Positions 6,402-12,763 of a DNA stretch of 12,765 nucleotides are shown piece after piece. Within the stretch, counting starts at the first letter, position 1. Every line of letters starts with the position of its first letter. Below the pieces are notes generated by a model that did not search any database, was not told the origin of the DNA, and saw only the letters and a program-made list of their open reading frames with translations. Where the stretch lies: the NCBI GenBank assembly GCA_000437595.1, contig FR899805.1, positions 1 to 12,765 on the forward strand. Direction: 5' to 3'. A program made the position numbers and the translations under genes. The DNA comes from Faecalibacterium sp. CAG:74 (GTDB taxonomy: Bacteria; Bacillota; Clostridia; Christensenellales; Aristaeellaceae).

Positions 6402-8285
6402 TTACTTTTTTTCTTGTGCCTCAGCCCATTTTCTGACCGCTTTCGCCGCTGCCTGATTCATCCCCGGCACCTTCAGCAATTCCTCCTCCGTCGCCTCACG
6501 AATTGCCTTCATCGACCCCAGTTTCGTCAGCAGCGCCTTCCGTCGCTTCGGCCCAATCCCCGGAATATCCTCCAATTGACTGTGAATGCTCGCTTTCCCG
6601 CGCAATCCGCGGTGGTGCGTAATGCAAAACCTATGCGCTTCGTCGCGGACGCGCTGAATCAGGTGCAGCTCCGGCGTGTGGTGGTCAAGGCAAATCGGGT
6701 CTTCGCGGTCGGGAAGGAAAATCTCCTCCTGCTTCTTCGCCAGCCCGAACATCGCGACGTCCGCGCCCATGTCCAGCAGCGCCTGCCGCGCGAAACGCAG
6801 CTGCTGCGGACCGCCGTCAATCAGCACAAGGTCGGGCAGGTCAGAAAACTTGCCGCCGATGGGGGATAGTCCCTGTTCTTCGCGTTCCGCCTTCTCCTGC
6901 AAGCCGTGCGCGAACCGCCGCCCCAGCACCTCGTTCAGGGAGGCAAAGTCGTTCGCACCCTCGACCGTCTTGATGCGGAAGCGGCGGTATTCCTTTTTCG
7001 CGGGTTCGCCGTCGATGAACACCACCATGCTCGCGACGCTCAAAACACCCTGCGTGTTGGAAATGTCGTAGCCCTCAATGCGCCGTGGGGCCTTGGGCAG
7101 TCCCAGCGCTCTGCCAAGCGCCGCTGCCGCGCCGACTGTGCGTTCTTCGCGGATGCTCGCGCGGGCGTTCCGCTTCTCCAGCGCGTCATGGGCGTTTTTT
7201 GCCGCCAGCAGCACCAAATCGTGCTTCTCGCCGCGCCGGGGCGTGACCAGCGTCACCGCCGCACCCTTCTGCTGCCGCAGCCATTGCTCTAATTGGGCTT
7301 GCGCGCCGTCGGGCAGCTCCTGCACGAGGATGTTGCGCGGAATCAGGTTGCCCTCCTGATAATACTGCGTCAGGAACTCTGCCAGCACGTCGCCGGCGGG
7401 TTCGCTGCCCTCGCGGGGGAGGGCAAAGTGGTCGCCGCCGACCATGCGGCCGCCGCGGACGTAGACCAGCTGAATCATGGCGTCCAGCCCGTCCTGCGCA
7501 ATGGCGAGGATGTCCTGCTCGCTCCGGTCAGTCTGGATGGCGATTTGCCGTTCCATCAGCCCCTGCACGTCGCGGATTTTGTCGCGGATGACGGCGGCGC
7601 GCTCGTACTGCATCTTTGCCGCATAGTCCATCATTTCGCGGTTCAGCACGTCCAGCACCTGCTTGTAGTCGCCGCCAAGGAACGCCAGCACGCCATCCAT
7701 CATGTCCCAATACTGCTCTTCGGTGCATTTTCCGGCGCACGGGGCGAGGCATTTGCCGATTTCGTAGTTGACGCACGGGCGGCAGGGTGTTTTCAGCGGC
7801 AGTTCCTTCCGGCACGTCCGCAAGGGGAACACGCCGCGAACCGCGTCGATGACCTGCCGAACCGCCGTCGCGCCGATGTATGGGCCGAAGTACTTCGCGC
7901 CGTCCTTCTCCATCCGCCGGGCGAGGGTCAGGCGCGGGAACGGCTCTTTCAGGTTGACGCGCAGGTACGGATAATGCTTATCGTCCTTGAGAAGGATGTT
8001 GTAGTACGGTTTGTGCAGCTTGATGAGGTTGCATTCGAGGCACAGCGCTTCGAGGTTGCTGTCGCACAGGAGAATATCGAAGTCGTCGATGTGGGAAATC
8101 ATGGCGGCGACTTTCGGCGTGTGCTCCGTGTCGCGGAAGTAGGAGCGGACGCGGTTTTTGAGGTTGACTGCCTTGCCGACGTAGATAATCGTGCCGTCTT
8201 TGTCCTTCATCAGGTAGCAGCCGGGGCTTTCGGGCAGCATCCTGATTTTCAGCTCCAGCTTTTCGCCCCAGTCGATTTTTGCCAT
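6402..8285 (-). CDS. uvrC: UvrABC excinuclease subunit C
   Basis: A 627-residue nuclease that makes both incisions around a DNA lesion held by UvrB in nucleotide excision repair. The domains run in the standard order. The GIY-YIG 3'-incision domain has GCYLMKDKDGTIIYVGKA at 22-39. A Cys-rich segment (Cys158, 171, 179, 183) has spacing close to that of the E. coli iron-sulfur cluster. The UVR/UvrB-binding coiled region lies at about 205-245. The RNase H-like 5'-incision domain has GYDISNTQG, LVLIDGGPQQL and DEAHRF, whose Asp and His are catalytic. Tandem helix-hairpin-helix motifs follow at about 570-620 (IPGIGPKRRKALL, VPGMNQAAAKAV). Length and motifs are complete. The start is MAKIDWG at 8285, behind a GGGGGA site; the open 24 codons upstream overlap the hairpin after lepB and are unlikely to be translated. 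It may be transcribed with lepB by read-through, since no clear own promoter is visible in the 83-bp gap. Confidence 0.97.
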   Translation of the reverse strand: MAKIDWGEKLELKIRMLPESPGCYLMKDKDGTIIYVGKAVNLKNRVRSYFRDTEHTPKVAAMISHIDDFDILLCDSNLEALCLECNLIKLHKPYYNILLKDDKHYPYLRVNLKEPFPRLTLARRMEKDGAKYFGPYIGATAVRQVIDAVRGVFPLRTCRKELPLKTPCRPCVNYEIGKCLAPCAGKCTEEQYWDMMDGVLAFLGGDYKQVLDVLNREMMDYAAKMQYERAAVIRDKIRDVQGLMERQIAIQTDRSEQDILAIAQDGLDAMIQLVYVRGGRMVGGDHFALPREGSEPAGDVLAEFLTQYYQEGNLIPRNILVQELPDGAQAQLEQWLRQQKGAAVTLVTPRRGEKHDLVLLAAKNAHDALEKRNARASIREERTVGAAAALGRALGLPKAPRRIEGYDISNTQGVLSVASMVVFIDGEPAKKEYRRFRIKTVEGANDFASLNEVLGRRFAHGLQEKAEREEQGLSPIGGKFSDLPDLVLIDGGPQQLRFARQALLDMGADVAMFGLAKKQEEIFLPDREDPICLDHHTPELHLIQRVRDEAHRFCITHHRGLRGKASIHSQLEDIPGIGPKRRKALLTKLGSMKAIREATEEELLKVPGMNQAAAKAVRKWAEAQEKK

Positions 8286-8307
8286 AAAAAATTCCCCCTT
8301 AGATAAC

Positions 8308-8345
8308 AAAAGCCGGAAGCCGGACAACCCGTCCGAACCTCCGGC
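8308..8345 (-). terminator. Hairpin between lepB and uvrC, terminator or attenuator
   Basis: The outer stem GCCGGA/TCCGGC (8312-8345) encloses a second stem CGGAC/GTCCG. On the minus strand it is followed by TTTTGTTAT. The T-run is modest and uvrC has no obvious promoter after it, so partial termination is plausible. Confidence 0.55.
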
Positions 8346-8368
8346 AAGAAAATGCAAGAATCAACAAG

Positions 8369-9103
8369 TTAGTCGTTCGCCAGACCCCAGTCATCCAGCG
8401 TAGACGGAATCTGATGCCACAGCACGGCTTCCACCTTGCCCAGAATCATGTTCCGCGGCACAGCGCCGACGTGCGACGAGCGGCTGTCGTTGGAATTGTT
8501 GCGGTTGTCGCCCATCAGGAAATAGTGCCCTTCCGGCACGATGTACGGGCCGTAGTCGCTGTACATCCGCGCGGACAGGAATTTCTCGGTGTACTTCACG
8601 CCGTTGACGTACAGGTATCCGCCGGAAATCTGAACCGTGTCGCCCGGCAGACCCACCACGCGCTTGACAAAATTCGTGCTGCCGCGGTCAGGATAGCGGC
8701 ACACCACGACATCGAAGCGCTCCGGCTCGCCGCCCAGCACAATCGGCTGATTGAAGAAGTACGACGTGCCGTAATGCAACTTGCTCATCATCATGATTTC
8801 GCCGTTGTGCAGCGTCGGATACATGCTGTTGCCGTCCACCACCACGGGCGAACCCACGAACGCTTTCAGCAGGAGGACGAGCAGCAGTGCGCCGACAAGT
8901 GTCGCAATCCACTCCATGGCGTTCTGCTTTGCGGGCTTTTTCACCTTCGGGGTGACGACGTAGCCCTTTTTCATCATGCGCTGCTGCCATTTGGTGTAAT
9001 ACAGGGCGGATTCTTCCTTCTTTTCGGGAGATTCCGGCGCGTTTTCGGGGGAGGAGGGGGCGGATTCCGCCTGTTTGACCTGTTCGGGTTCAAGGTTGGA
9101 CAT
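8369..9103 (-). CDS. lepB: Signal peptidase I
   Basis: A 244-residue membrane serine protease that removes signal peptides from exported proteins. Residues 1-60 are a charged cytoplasmic tail rich in Pro, Glu and Ser. One transmembrane helix follows at about 64-86, then the catalytic Ser93 in GNSMYPTL, Lys147 in FVKRVVGLPGD (the general base of the Ser-Lys pair), and the signature GDNRNNSNDSR at 198-208. Single-span organisation and length fit the Gram-positive type. The start at 9103 has a GAGG site 8 bases upstream; the upstream in-frame ATG at 9178 lacks support. The 213-bp leader contains a 17-base near-palindrome (9186-9202) and no recognisable promoter, so expression by read-through from purR is possible. 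Neighbours uvrC and purR are unrelated housekeeping genes. Confidence 0.96.
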   Translation of the reverse strand: MSNLEPEQVKQAESAPSSPENAPESPEKKEESALYYTKWQQRMMKKGYVVTPKVKKPAKQNAMEWIATLVGALLLVLLLKAFVGSPVVVDGNSMYPTLHNGEIMMMSKLHYGTSYFFNQPIVLGGEPERFDVVVCRYPDRGSTNFVKRVVGLPGDTVQISGGYLYVNGVKYTEKFLSARMYSDYGPYIVPEGHYFLMGDNRNNSNDSRSSHVGAVPRNMILGKVEAVLWHQIPSTLDDWGLAND

Positions 9104-9316
9104 GGGGAAAACCTCGCTTTCATGATGCAGAGGAATTGTTTCGCACAATAAACGAATGGGCGGAGCGATTCGCTGCACGTTTCACGTCAGGAAATTTCTG
9201 ACTTATTCGGCAACCAACTGGTCACCGCGCTTCATCAGAACTTCCTCAAAAAAATTCGCCAGAATAGGGGAAAATCCTGCCGAAACATCAAAAAGTTGCA
9301 GAAAGTTTACAAACCG

Positions 9317-10141
9317 TCAAGCGTCACCGTTGAGCCAGAACGCGGGCTTCACCAGCACGGTTTCGTGCTCTTGGTCAATGTCCATCACCATCAGCGACTT
9401 TTCGCCCATCACGCGCTTCTTCACCGGCTTTGCGGTGGACATCACGAATGTCATGCCGACGACATCGACACTGAACTCGCGCATCAGGTCGACCATGCCC
9501 TTCGCCGTGCCGCCGCCTTTCAAGAAGTCGTCCACAATCAGGCACTTCTGCCCCTCCTGCACCGCGCGGCGCGAAAGGCTCATCGTCTCGATATGGCCGG
9601 ACGACCCGGAAACGTAGTTGATGTTGACCGCGCTGCCTTCGTAGACCTTGGAGGAACGGCGCGCAATCACCAGCGGCACGCCCAGCGCGTTCGCGGTGGC
9701 GAAGGCGACGGGGATGCCCTTCGTCTCCATCGTCAGCACAAAATCCGGCGCGGCGGCATAGTATTCCGTCGCCATGATTTCGCCCATGCGGGTGACGATT
9801 TCGGGCGTGGAGAGAATGTCGCTGTAATAGAGGAAGCCGCCGGGCAGAACGCGCCCTTCTTCGCTCAGCTGCTGGCAGAGGTCGCCGATGAACTTGCGCG
9901 CTTCGGGACGGCGAACCTTCGTGCGATAGCGAACGCCGCCCGCCGCGCCTGTGACCGTTTCCAGCTCGCCCAACCCGAAGTGCGCCACAACGTCGCGCAG
10001 GATATCAATATCCTCGCTCATGGTCGATTTGGCAGACCCGAAGAGGTCGCAAAAATAGGAAAGCGTGAAGATGCGGTTCGGCTTGGCGGCAAGAATCTTC
10101 ATCATAGCGCTCATGCGCTCGTTGCGGCGGATTTTGTCCAC
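9317..10141 (-). CDS. purR: Purine operon repressor PurR (PRPP-binding type)
   Basis: A 274-residue DNA-binding repressor of purine synthesis genes, of the Bacillus subtilis type and unrelated to E. coli PurR. An N-terminal winged helix (about 1-75: RIFTLSYFCDLFGSAKSTMSED) is followed by a phosphoribosyltransferase-like domain with the PRPP motif CLIVDDFLKGGGTA at 200-213. PRPP releases the protein from DNA when purine precursors are abundant. Length is close to the family norm of about 280. The start is GTG at 10141, with AAAGGAG 10 bases upstream; MDKIRRNERM matches the usual beginning. A promoter at 10285-10313 lies inside a two-box PurR-like operator, which suggests that the protein controls its own gene. 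The yabJ/spoVG neighbours seen in Bacillus are absent. Confidence 0.95.
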   Translation of the reverse strand: MDKIRRNERMSAMMKILAAKPNRIFTLSYFCDLFGSAKSTMSEDIDILRDVVAHFGLGELETVTGAAGGVRYRTKVRRPEARKFIGDLCQQLSEEGRVLPGGFLYYSDILSTPEIVTRMGEIMATEYYAAAPDFVLTMETKGIPVAFATANALGVPLVIARRSSKVYEGSAVNINYVSGSSGHIETMSLSRRAVQEGQKCLIVDDFLKGGGTAKGMVDLMREFSVDVVGMTFVMSTAKPVKKRVMGEKSLMVMDIDQEHETVLVKPAFWLNGDA

Positions 10142-10284
10142 GGGGGTATCGCTCCTTTATCGGTGGTCGAATGCGAATCCCGATGCAACTGAATCATCCG
10201 GGAATCGTATGGAAATGGTACGTTTTTTTCGGGCACACCGGAGCAAATCAGGCAAAATAAAAAATCCGGCGATGCCTGAATCGT

Positions 10285-10313
10285 ATTATAGCACAAATCT
10301 ACGAATGATGGAA
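10285..10313 (-). promoter_or_regulatory. purR promoter with extended -10
   Basis: Minus strand TGCTATAAT, a perfect -10 (10285-10290) with the TG extension. The -35 position 17 bp upstream reads TTCCAT (10308-10313), which is poor, as expected for an extended -10 promoter. The start site falls about 135 bases before the GTG. Confidence 0.65.
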
Positions 10314-10341
10314 GAGGGCAAAATAAAAAAAGTTCGGTTTT
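10297..10341. promoter_or_regulatory. Probable PurR operator: two inverted PurBoxes
   Basis: On the minus strand AAAACCGAACTTT (10329-10341) matches the PurBox pattern AWWWCCGAACWWT at every position, as I recall that pattern. A weaker box centred on CGAA (10302-10305) lies in the opposite orientation. The centres are 31 bp apart, so two 14-bp boxes leave a 17-bp gap, the arrangement known for B. subtilis PurR. The weak box lies between the -10 and -35 of the purR promoter and the strong box upstream of it. Confidence 0.62.
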
Positions 10342-10381
10342 TGTGCAAATGCGCGCAATCATCCGCCGAAGGAGTATCACC

Positions 10382-10408
10382 ATGGACAAAACAGGCAAAA
10401 TTGCATGA
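10382..10408 (+). other. Eight-codon open frame with a strong ribosome site
   Basis: ATG at 10382 encodes MDKTGKIA and then stops. AAGGAG (10369-10374) stands 7 bases before it, a better start context than chance would normally give. No promoter is evident just upstream. It could be a leader peptide, the front of a decayed gene, or nothing. The start region resembles the purR start on the other strand (AAGGAG, then TGGACAAAA). Confidence 0.25.
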
Positions 10409-10487
10409 GAAAAGGACAAAAATCAGCCGCTTTCCGTTGCAAAATGGCGAAAATCACCCGAAAGGCAGGAAAAAAATCCGCTCCCTC

Positions 10488-10516
10488 TTGCATTTTTGGC
10501 AGGGAAATAGTATACT
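10488..10516 (+). promoter_or_regulatory. Promoter of the HPr-like gene
   Basis: TTGCAT (10488-10493), a 17-bp spacer and TATACT (10511-10516), 35 bases before the ATG. The predicted RNA start near 10523 leaves a short leader holding the AAGGAGG site. Confidence 0.78.
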
Positions 10517-10551
10517 TATATTCGGACAAAAAAGAAGGAGGTGGTTCACCT

Positions 10552-10779
10552 ATGAAGTCCGTGAACATCAAGCTGAACCTGATGACCGATGGTGCCAAGT
10601 TCGTCCAGATCGTTGGCGCGTATCCGTATGACATGGATCTGCGCAGCGGCCGTCACGTTGTGGATGCTAAGTCCATTCTGGGCATCTTCTCCCTCGACTG
10701 GAGCAAGCCTGTGACGATGGAGATTTACTCCGACGATTGCGACGACCTGCTGGCCGAGATCAAGCCCTTCCTCGCGTAA
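10552..10779 (+). CDS. HPr-like protein lacking the phosphocarrier histidine
   Basis: A 75-residue protein with the fold signature of the PTS phosphocarrier HPr in its second half: GRHVVDAKSILGIFSLDW (33-50), where Ser41 sits at the place of regulatory Ser46, then strand VTMEIYSDD and final helix DLLAEIKPFLA. In true HPr the first helix begins GIHARPA with His15. Here that region reads LMTDGAKFVQIVGAYPY with no His, so it cannot carry phosphate from enzyme I. It resembles Crh in keeping the Ser and losing the His, so a regulatory role through Ser phosphorylation is possible, but that is inference. The start follows AGAAGGAGG with 10-base spacing and a strong promoter; a long in-frame extension upstream would cover the promoter and is rejected. 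It is a single-gene unit ended by the hairpin at 10866-10898. Confidence 0.85.
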   Translation: MKSVNIKLNLMTDGAKFVQIVGAYPYDMDLRSGRHVVDAKSILGIFSLDWSKPVTMEIYSDDCDDLLAEIKPFLA

Positions 10780-10865
10780 GCGTCAGGGGGCATTCAGGAC
10801 AATCAGCTGCGGAAAGGTCTGCAATGGGGCAAGTGCCGCCGGCGCGGACTTTCTGCCGACAAGCG

Positions 10866-10898
10866 CATCCCCTCAGCCTCTGGCGGAGGGGGTGTTTT
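10866..10898 (+). terminator. Terminator after the HPr-like gene
   Basis: CATCCCCTC (10866-10874) pairs with GAGGGGGTG (10886-10894) with one G-T pair. The loop contains a further GCC/GGC stem and TTTT follows. The 86 bases between the stop and this hairpin hold no gene. Confidence 0.75.
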
Positions 10899-10946
10899 CG
10901 TAAATTCGCAGAATAAAAAGCGGGATGTACCCCAAGCGTGACGGCG

Positions 10947-11036
10947 CCCGAAGGGGTGGAGGGGGAGCACGGAAGGCCCCTCCTCGCGTCCGCAGACGCG
11001 AAACCCTCTGCGTCAAAAGCGCAATATTATTATGGT
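10947..11036. repeat. Dispersed intergenic repeat, copy 2
   Basis: The partner of 5994-6101, about 4.95 kb away and in the same orientation. GGAGGGG/CCCCTCC and GCGTC-CGCA-GACGC stems take the places of the copy 1 stems, and the same tail (TGCGT, GCAAT, AT-rich) follows. It ends about 20 bases before the ribosome site of the DUF4364 gene, so it forms most of that gene's upstream region. TATTAT within the tail could be a -10, but I see no good -35. Confidence 0.6.
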
Positions 11037-11072
11037 AGAAAAAAATCCGCAAGGGAAGGAGGACGAACCCGC

Positions 11073-11819
11073 GTGCAGCGCAAAATTATCCCCGATGCCG
11101 AGAACCGGCTGCTCATCCTCTATGCCCTCAAAACCGTCGGCGCAATGACCGACCAGCAGCTGCTGATTGTCATGACCGACACCGACTTGATGAACTATAT
11201 CACCCTCCAGCTGACGATTGCGGATTTGGAAAGCGAGGGCAAACTGCGCCGTCAGGGCGACACATCCGGCGGGACGCTCGAACTGACCGACGCGGGACGC
11301 TACCTGCTCAACAGCTTCGAGATGCACATTCCGGTCAGCCGTCGCGGGCTGATTGACAGCGGCGCGGCGCAGTGGCGCGAGCGGTTCGCGGCGGAACAGA
11401 TGGCGGCGGTGGAGATTTTCGATCTCCCGAACGGCGAAAAGGGGCTGCACCTGCGCATCGTCGACCGCCGAAACGTCCTGCTGGACATCACTTTTGCACT
11501 GCCGACGGGCAAACGTATCAACTGCCTCCAGCAGCGCTGGCAGCAGTGCATGAATCAGGTCTACCTGCTCCTGCTGTCCACCTTGGGCAGCGGCCACACG
11601 CCGGAAAAGAAGCTGCCGGACGGGTGCAGCGTGCTGCAGGTGAGCGACTCGGAGTGGCTGACGACCGCCTGCGACAACCCGACGCAGCCGACCATTACGC
11701 TGATGGCGAGCCTGCCGACCGAGGAAACGGCGCATGAATGCGCAGCCGCTTTTCCGACCATGAGCGCTGTCGTTCGCGACGCGATTCTGGCGCTCCTGGA
11801 CGGCGCACAGCTGCCGTAA
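11073..11819 (+). CDS. DUF4364 family protein
   Basis: A 248-residue protein matching what I recall of DUF4364, a family confined largely to Clostridia and without a proven function. Residues 10-80 (NRLLILYALKTVGAMTDQQL, MNYITLQLTIADLESEGKL, LELTDAGRYLL) look like a winged-helix fold of the PadR/MarR kind, with a recognition-helix pattern and a beta wing ending in LTDAGR. Residues 85-248 are an unassigned domain with alternating strands and helices. No signal peptide or membrane span is seen, so it is probably a cytosolic, DNA-binding protein. GTG at 11073 is taken as the start because AAGGAGG (11056-11062) stands 10 bases before it; the frame is open 45 codons further but those codons translate the repeat copy. 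The gene precedes a tRNA-Ser pair that has its own promoter. Confidence 0.82.
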   Translation: MQRKIIPDAENRLLILYALKTVGAMTDQQLLIVMTDTDLMNYITLQLTIADLESEGKLRRQGDTSGGTLELTDAGRYLLNSFEMHIPVSRRGLIDSGAAQWRERFAAEQMAAVEIFDLPNGEKGLHLRIVDRRNVLLDITFALPTGKRINCLQQRWQQCMNQVYLLLLSTLGSGHTPEKKLPDGCSVLQVSDSEWLTTACDNPTQPTITLMASLPTEETAHECAAAFPTMSAVVRDAILALLDGAQLP

Positions 11820-11863
11820 TGCCGCGCGCCGCACACTTTTCCCGAAAAAAAGTAAATTCCCTC

Positions 11864-11892
11864 TTGACAAAGCGGTGGAAACGTGGTATGCT
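11864..11892 (+). promoter_or_regulatory. Promoter of the tRNA-Ser pair
   Basis: A consensus TTGACA (11864-11869), a 17-bp spacer and TATGCT (11887-11892), 20 bases before the first tRNA. Confidence 0.85.
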
Positions 11893-11912
11893 AACGAAGC
11901 TGGTTCCATTAT

Positions 11913-12001
11913 GGAGAGATGGCCGAGCGGTTGATGGCGCTGGTCTTGAAAACCAGTGATACCGAAAGGTACCGGGGGTTCGAATCCCTCTCTCTCCGCC
12001 A
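11913..12001 (+). tRNA. tRNA-Ser(TGA)
   Basis: An 89-nt class II tRNA with encoded CCA. The acceptor GGAGAGA/TCTCTCC, anticodon arm CTGGT-CTTGAAA-ACCAG (anticodon TGA, reading UCA and wobble UCN codons), long variable arm ATACCGAAAGGTAC and T-loop GGTTCGAATCC all fold normally. It is first in a two-tRNA unit. Confidence 0.97.
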
Positions 12002-12030
12002 GTTTTCTTAACTGCATACGAGCTTGACAT

Positions 12031-12121
12031 GGAGAAGTACCCAAGTGGCCGAAGGGGCTCCCCTGCTAAGGGAGTAGTGTGAGTAATCGCAGCCCGGGTT
12101 CAAATCCCGGCTTCTCCGCCA
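12031..12121 (+). tRNA. tRNA-Ser(GCT)
   Basis: A 91-nt class II tRNA with encoded CCA. The acceptor GGAGAAG/CTTCTCC, anticodon arm CTCCC-CTGCTAA-GGGAG (anticodon GCT, reading AGC/AGU), long variable arm and T-loop GGTTCAAATCC are present. It lies 29 bases after tRNA-Ser(TGA), and a terminator follows directly, so the two are co-transcribed. Confidence 0.97.
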
Positions 12122-12126
12122 AAAAC

Positions 12127-12155
12127 CCCGGAGACGTTGCGTTTCCGGGTTTTTT
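12127..12155 (+). terminator. Terminator of the tRNA-Ser pair
   Basis: CCCGGA (12127-12132) pairs with TCCGGG (12144-12149); an inner ACG/CGT stem extends it. Six T follow. The next 106 bases to the small membrane gene hold nothing I recognise. Confidence 0.9.
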
Positions 12156-12261
12156 CGTATATGAATTTTTATGTAGTGAAAAAGCCGTGAACGCGCTGAC
12201 AAAATCCCGCTGGATTCAAACGAATCCTTCACCCAAGATACCCATGAAGAACCGGCACCCC

Positions 12262-12339
12262 TCATCGGTTAATCCACAGGCACGCCAAGGTCACCACCAC
12301 AGCAGCTGCGCAAAGAATCCCCAAAACGATAAACCCCAT
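12262..12339 (-). CDS. Small single-span membrane protein, 25 residues
   Basis: The predicted peptide starts MGFIVLGILCAAAVVV and ends with CLWINR. It is almost entirely one hydrophobic helix with a C-terminal Asn-Arg, so the likely topology is a single membrane span with a very short tail. The start at 12339 is supported by AAGGAG 8 bases upstream; the same frame is open to 12480, but that extension is low in coding character and has no ribosome site. I do not know a family for it. The upstream 120 bases contain two inverted repeats, ATCTTTTCC/GGAAAAGAT (12420-12446) and TCCTGTC/GACAGGA (12368-12396), which might be operators or RNA structure; no clear promoter is visible. Small membrane peptides of this size can be toxins, transporter subunits or chance frames, and the sequence does not decide between them. 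Confidence 0.5.
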   Translation of the reverse strand: MGFIVLGILCAAAVVVTLACLWINR

Positions 12340-12481
12340 GCGTTCATCTCCTTCCACCGCGGCGAAGTCCTGTCGGAATAGGATGTGCAGACAGGAAGGA
12401 AAATATGCCGTATGGGTGGATCTTTTCCATGGGGACAGGAAAAGATGTTGTAGACAGCAGCGCTTTCGGAAAAAATGCACA

Positions 12482-12516
12482 AAAATCCCCGGAAGCCTTA
12501 CACTTCCGGGGATTTT
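12482..12516 (-). terminator. Strong terminator downstream of the tRNA-Arg remnant
   Basis: A perfect 14-bp stem AAAATCCCCGGAAG/CTTCCGGGGATTTT with a 7-base loop. T-runs stand on both strands (TTTTT on minus), so it may work in both directions. It begins 7 bases past the tRNA-Arg 3' end, the usual position for a tRNA terminator. Confidence 0.85.
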
Positions 12517-12522
12517 CTCCTG

Positions 12523-12565
12523 TACGCCCGGCAGGAGTCGAACCTGTAACCTTCAGAGTCGGAGT
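12523..12565 (-). pseudogene. 3' half of tRNA-Arg(CCG), cut at the anticodon loop
   Basis: On the minus strand the sequence reads anticodon loop CTCCGAC (anticodon CCG), then TCTGAAGG, T-arm ACAGG-TTCGACT-CCTGC and acceptor strand CGGGCGT with discriminator A. This is a clear tRNA 3' half. The 5' side of the anticodon stem should read TCAGA but is ACCAA, and no D-arm or acceptor 5' strand follows within the window. The gene is therefore broken at or just before the anticodon loop. The terminator directly downstream suggests this is the original gene position and that the 5' half was displaced by DNA inserted to the right. The T-stem has one A-C mismatch, which hints at decay. Confidence 0.75.
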
Positions 12566-12568
12566 TGG

Positions 12569-12763
12569 TTAAGAGAACGAATGTGCGATACATATGTCTG
12601 GAGATAAAATGTTTACAACAGGATCCTTTTGTGTTGACTGGTGTACCAACAATACTTTACCGTGAATAAAGCTTCGAAATACTTCTTTACCAAACGAGTT
12701 GATTAACCAGATGTTACATTGAGGCACCACCGCACAATTCGGCGGCGCGTCTGGCGATGCCTT
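12569..12763 (-). CDS. Unrecognised open frame running off the window edge
   Basis: Sixty-four codons are open from the right edge to TAA at 12569-12571; no start is inside the window. Segments include CNIWLINSFGKEVFRSF and GKVLLVHQSTQKDPVV. I recognise no family. Base composition falls sharply at about 12721: the outermost 45 bases are GC-rich like the chromosome, and 12566-12720 is AT-rich like the restriction-modification region. The frame ends exactly at the tRNA-Arg break, as the last gene of an inserted element might. It may also be chance. Confidence 0.3.
   Translation of the reverse strand, partial: KASPDAPPNCAVVPQCNIWLINSFGKEVFRSFIHGKVLLVHQSTQKDPVVNILSPDICIAHSFS

Noticed and set aside
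7293..8306. A 337-codon plus-strand open frame
   Set aside because: It lies entirely antisense to uvrC, whose motifs are unmistakable. Its composition is typical of the mirror frame of a GC-rich gene.
8286..8368. A riboswitch before uvrC
   Set aside because: Only one nested hairpin with a T-run is present, with no recognisable aptamer.
9296..10192. A 298-codon plus-strand open frame
   Set aside because: Mirror frame of purR, rich in His, Arg and Ala as expected of such shadows.
10405..10551. A 49-codon in-frame N-terminal extension of the HPr-like protein
   Set aside because: It would contain the gene's own promoter and ribosome site, and HPr homology begins at the later ATG.
11013..12044. 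A 343-codon minus-strand open frame over the DUF4364 gene and tRNA-Ser(TGA)
   Set aside because: It runs antisense through a tRNA and has no ribosome site or family likeness; the plus-strand DUF4364 gene explains the openness.
12523..12600. An intact tRNA-Arg
   Set aside because: No anticodon 5' stem, D-arm or acceptor 5' strand can be found next to the 3' half.
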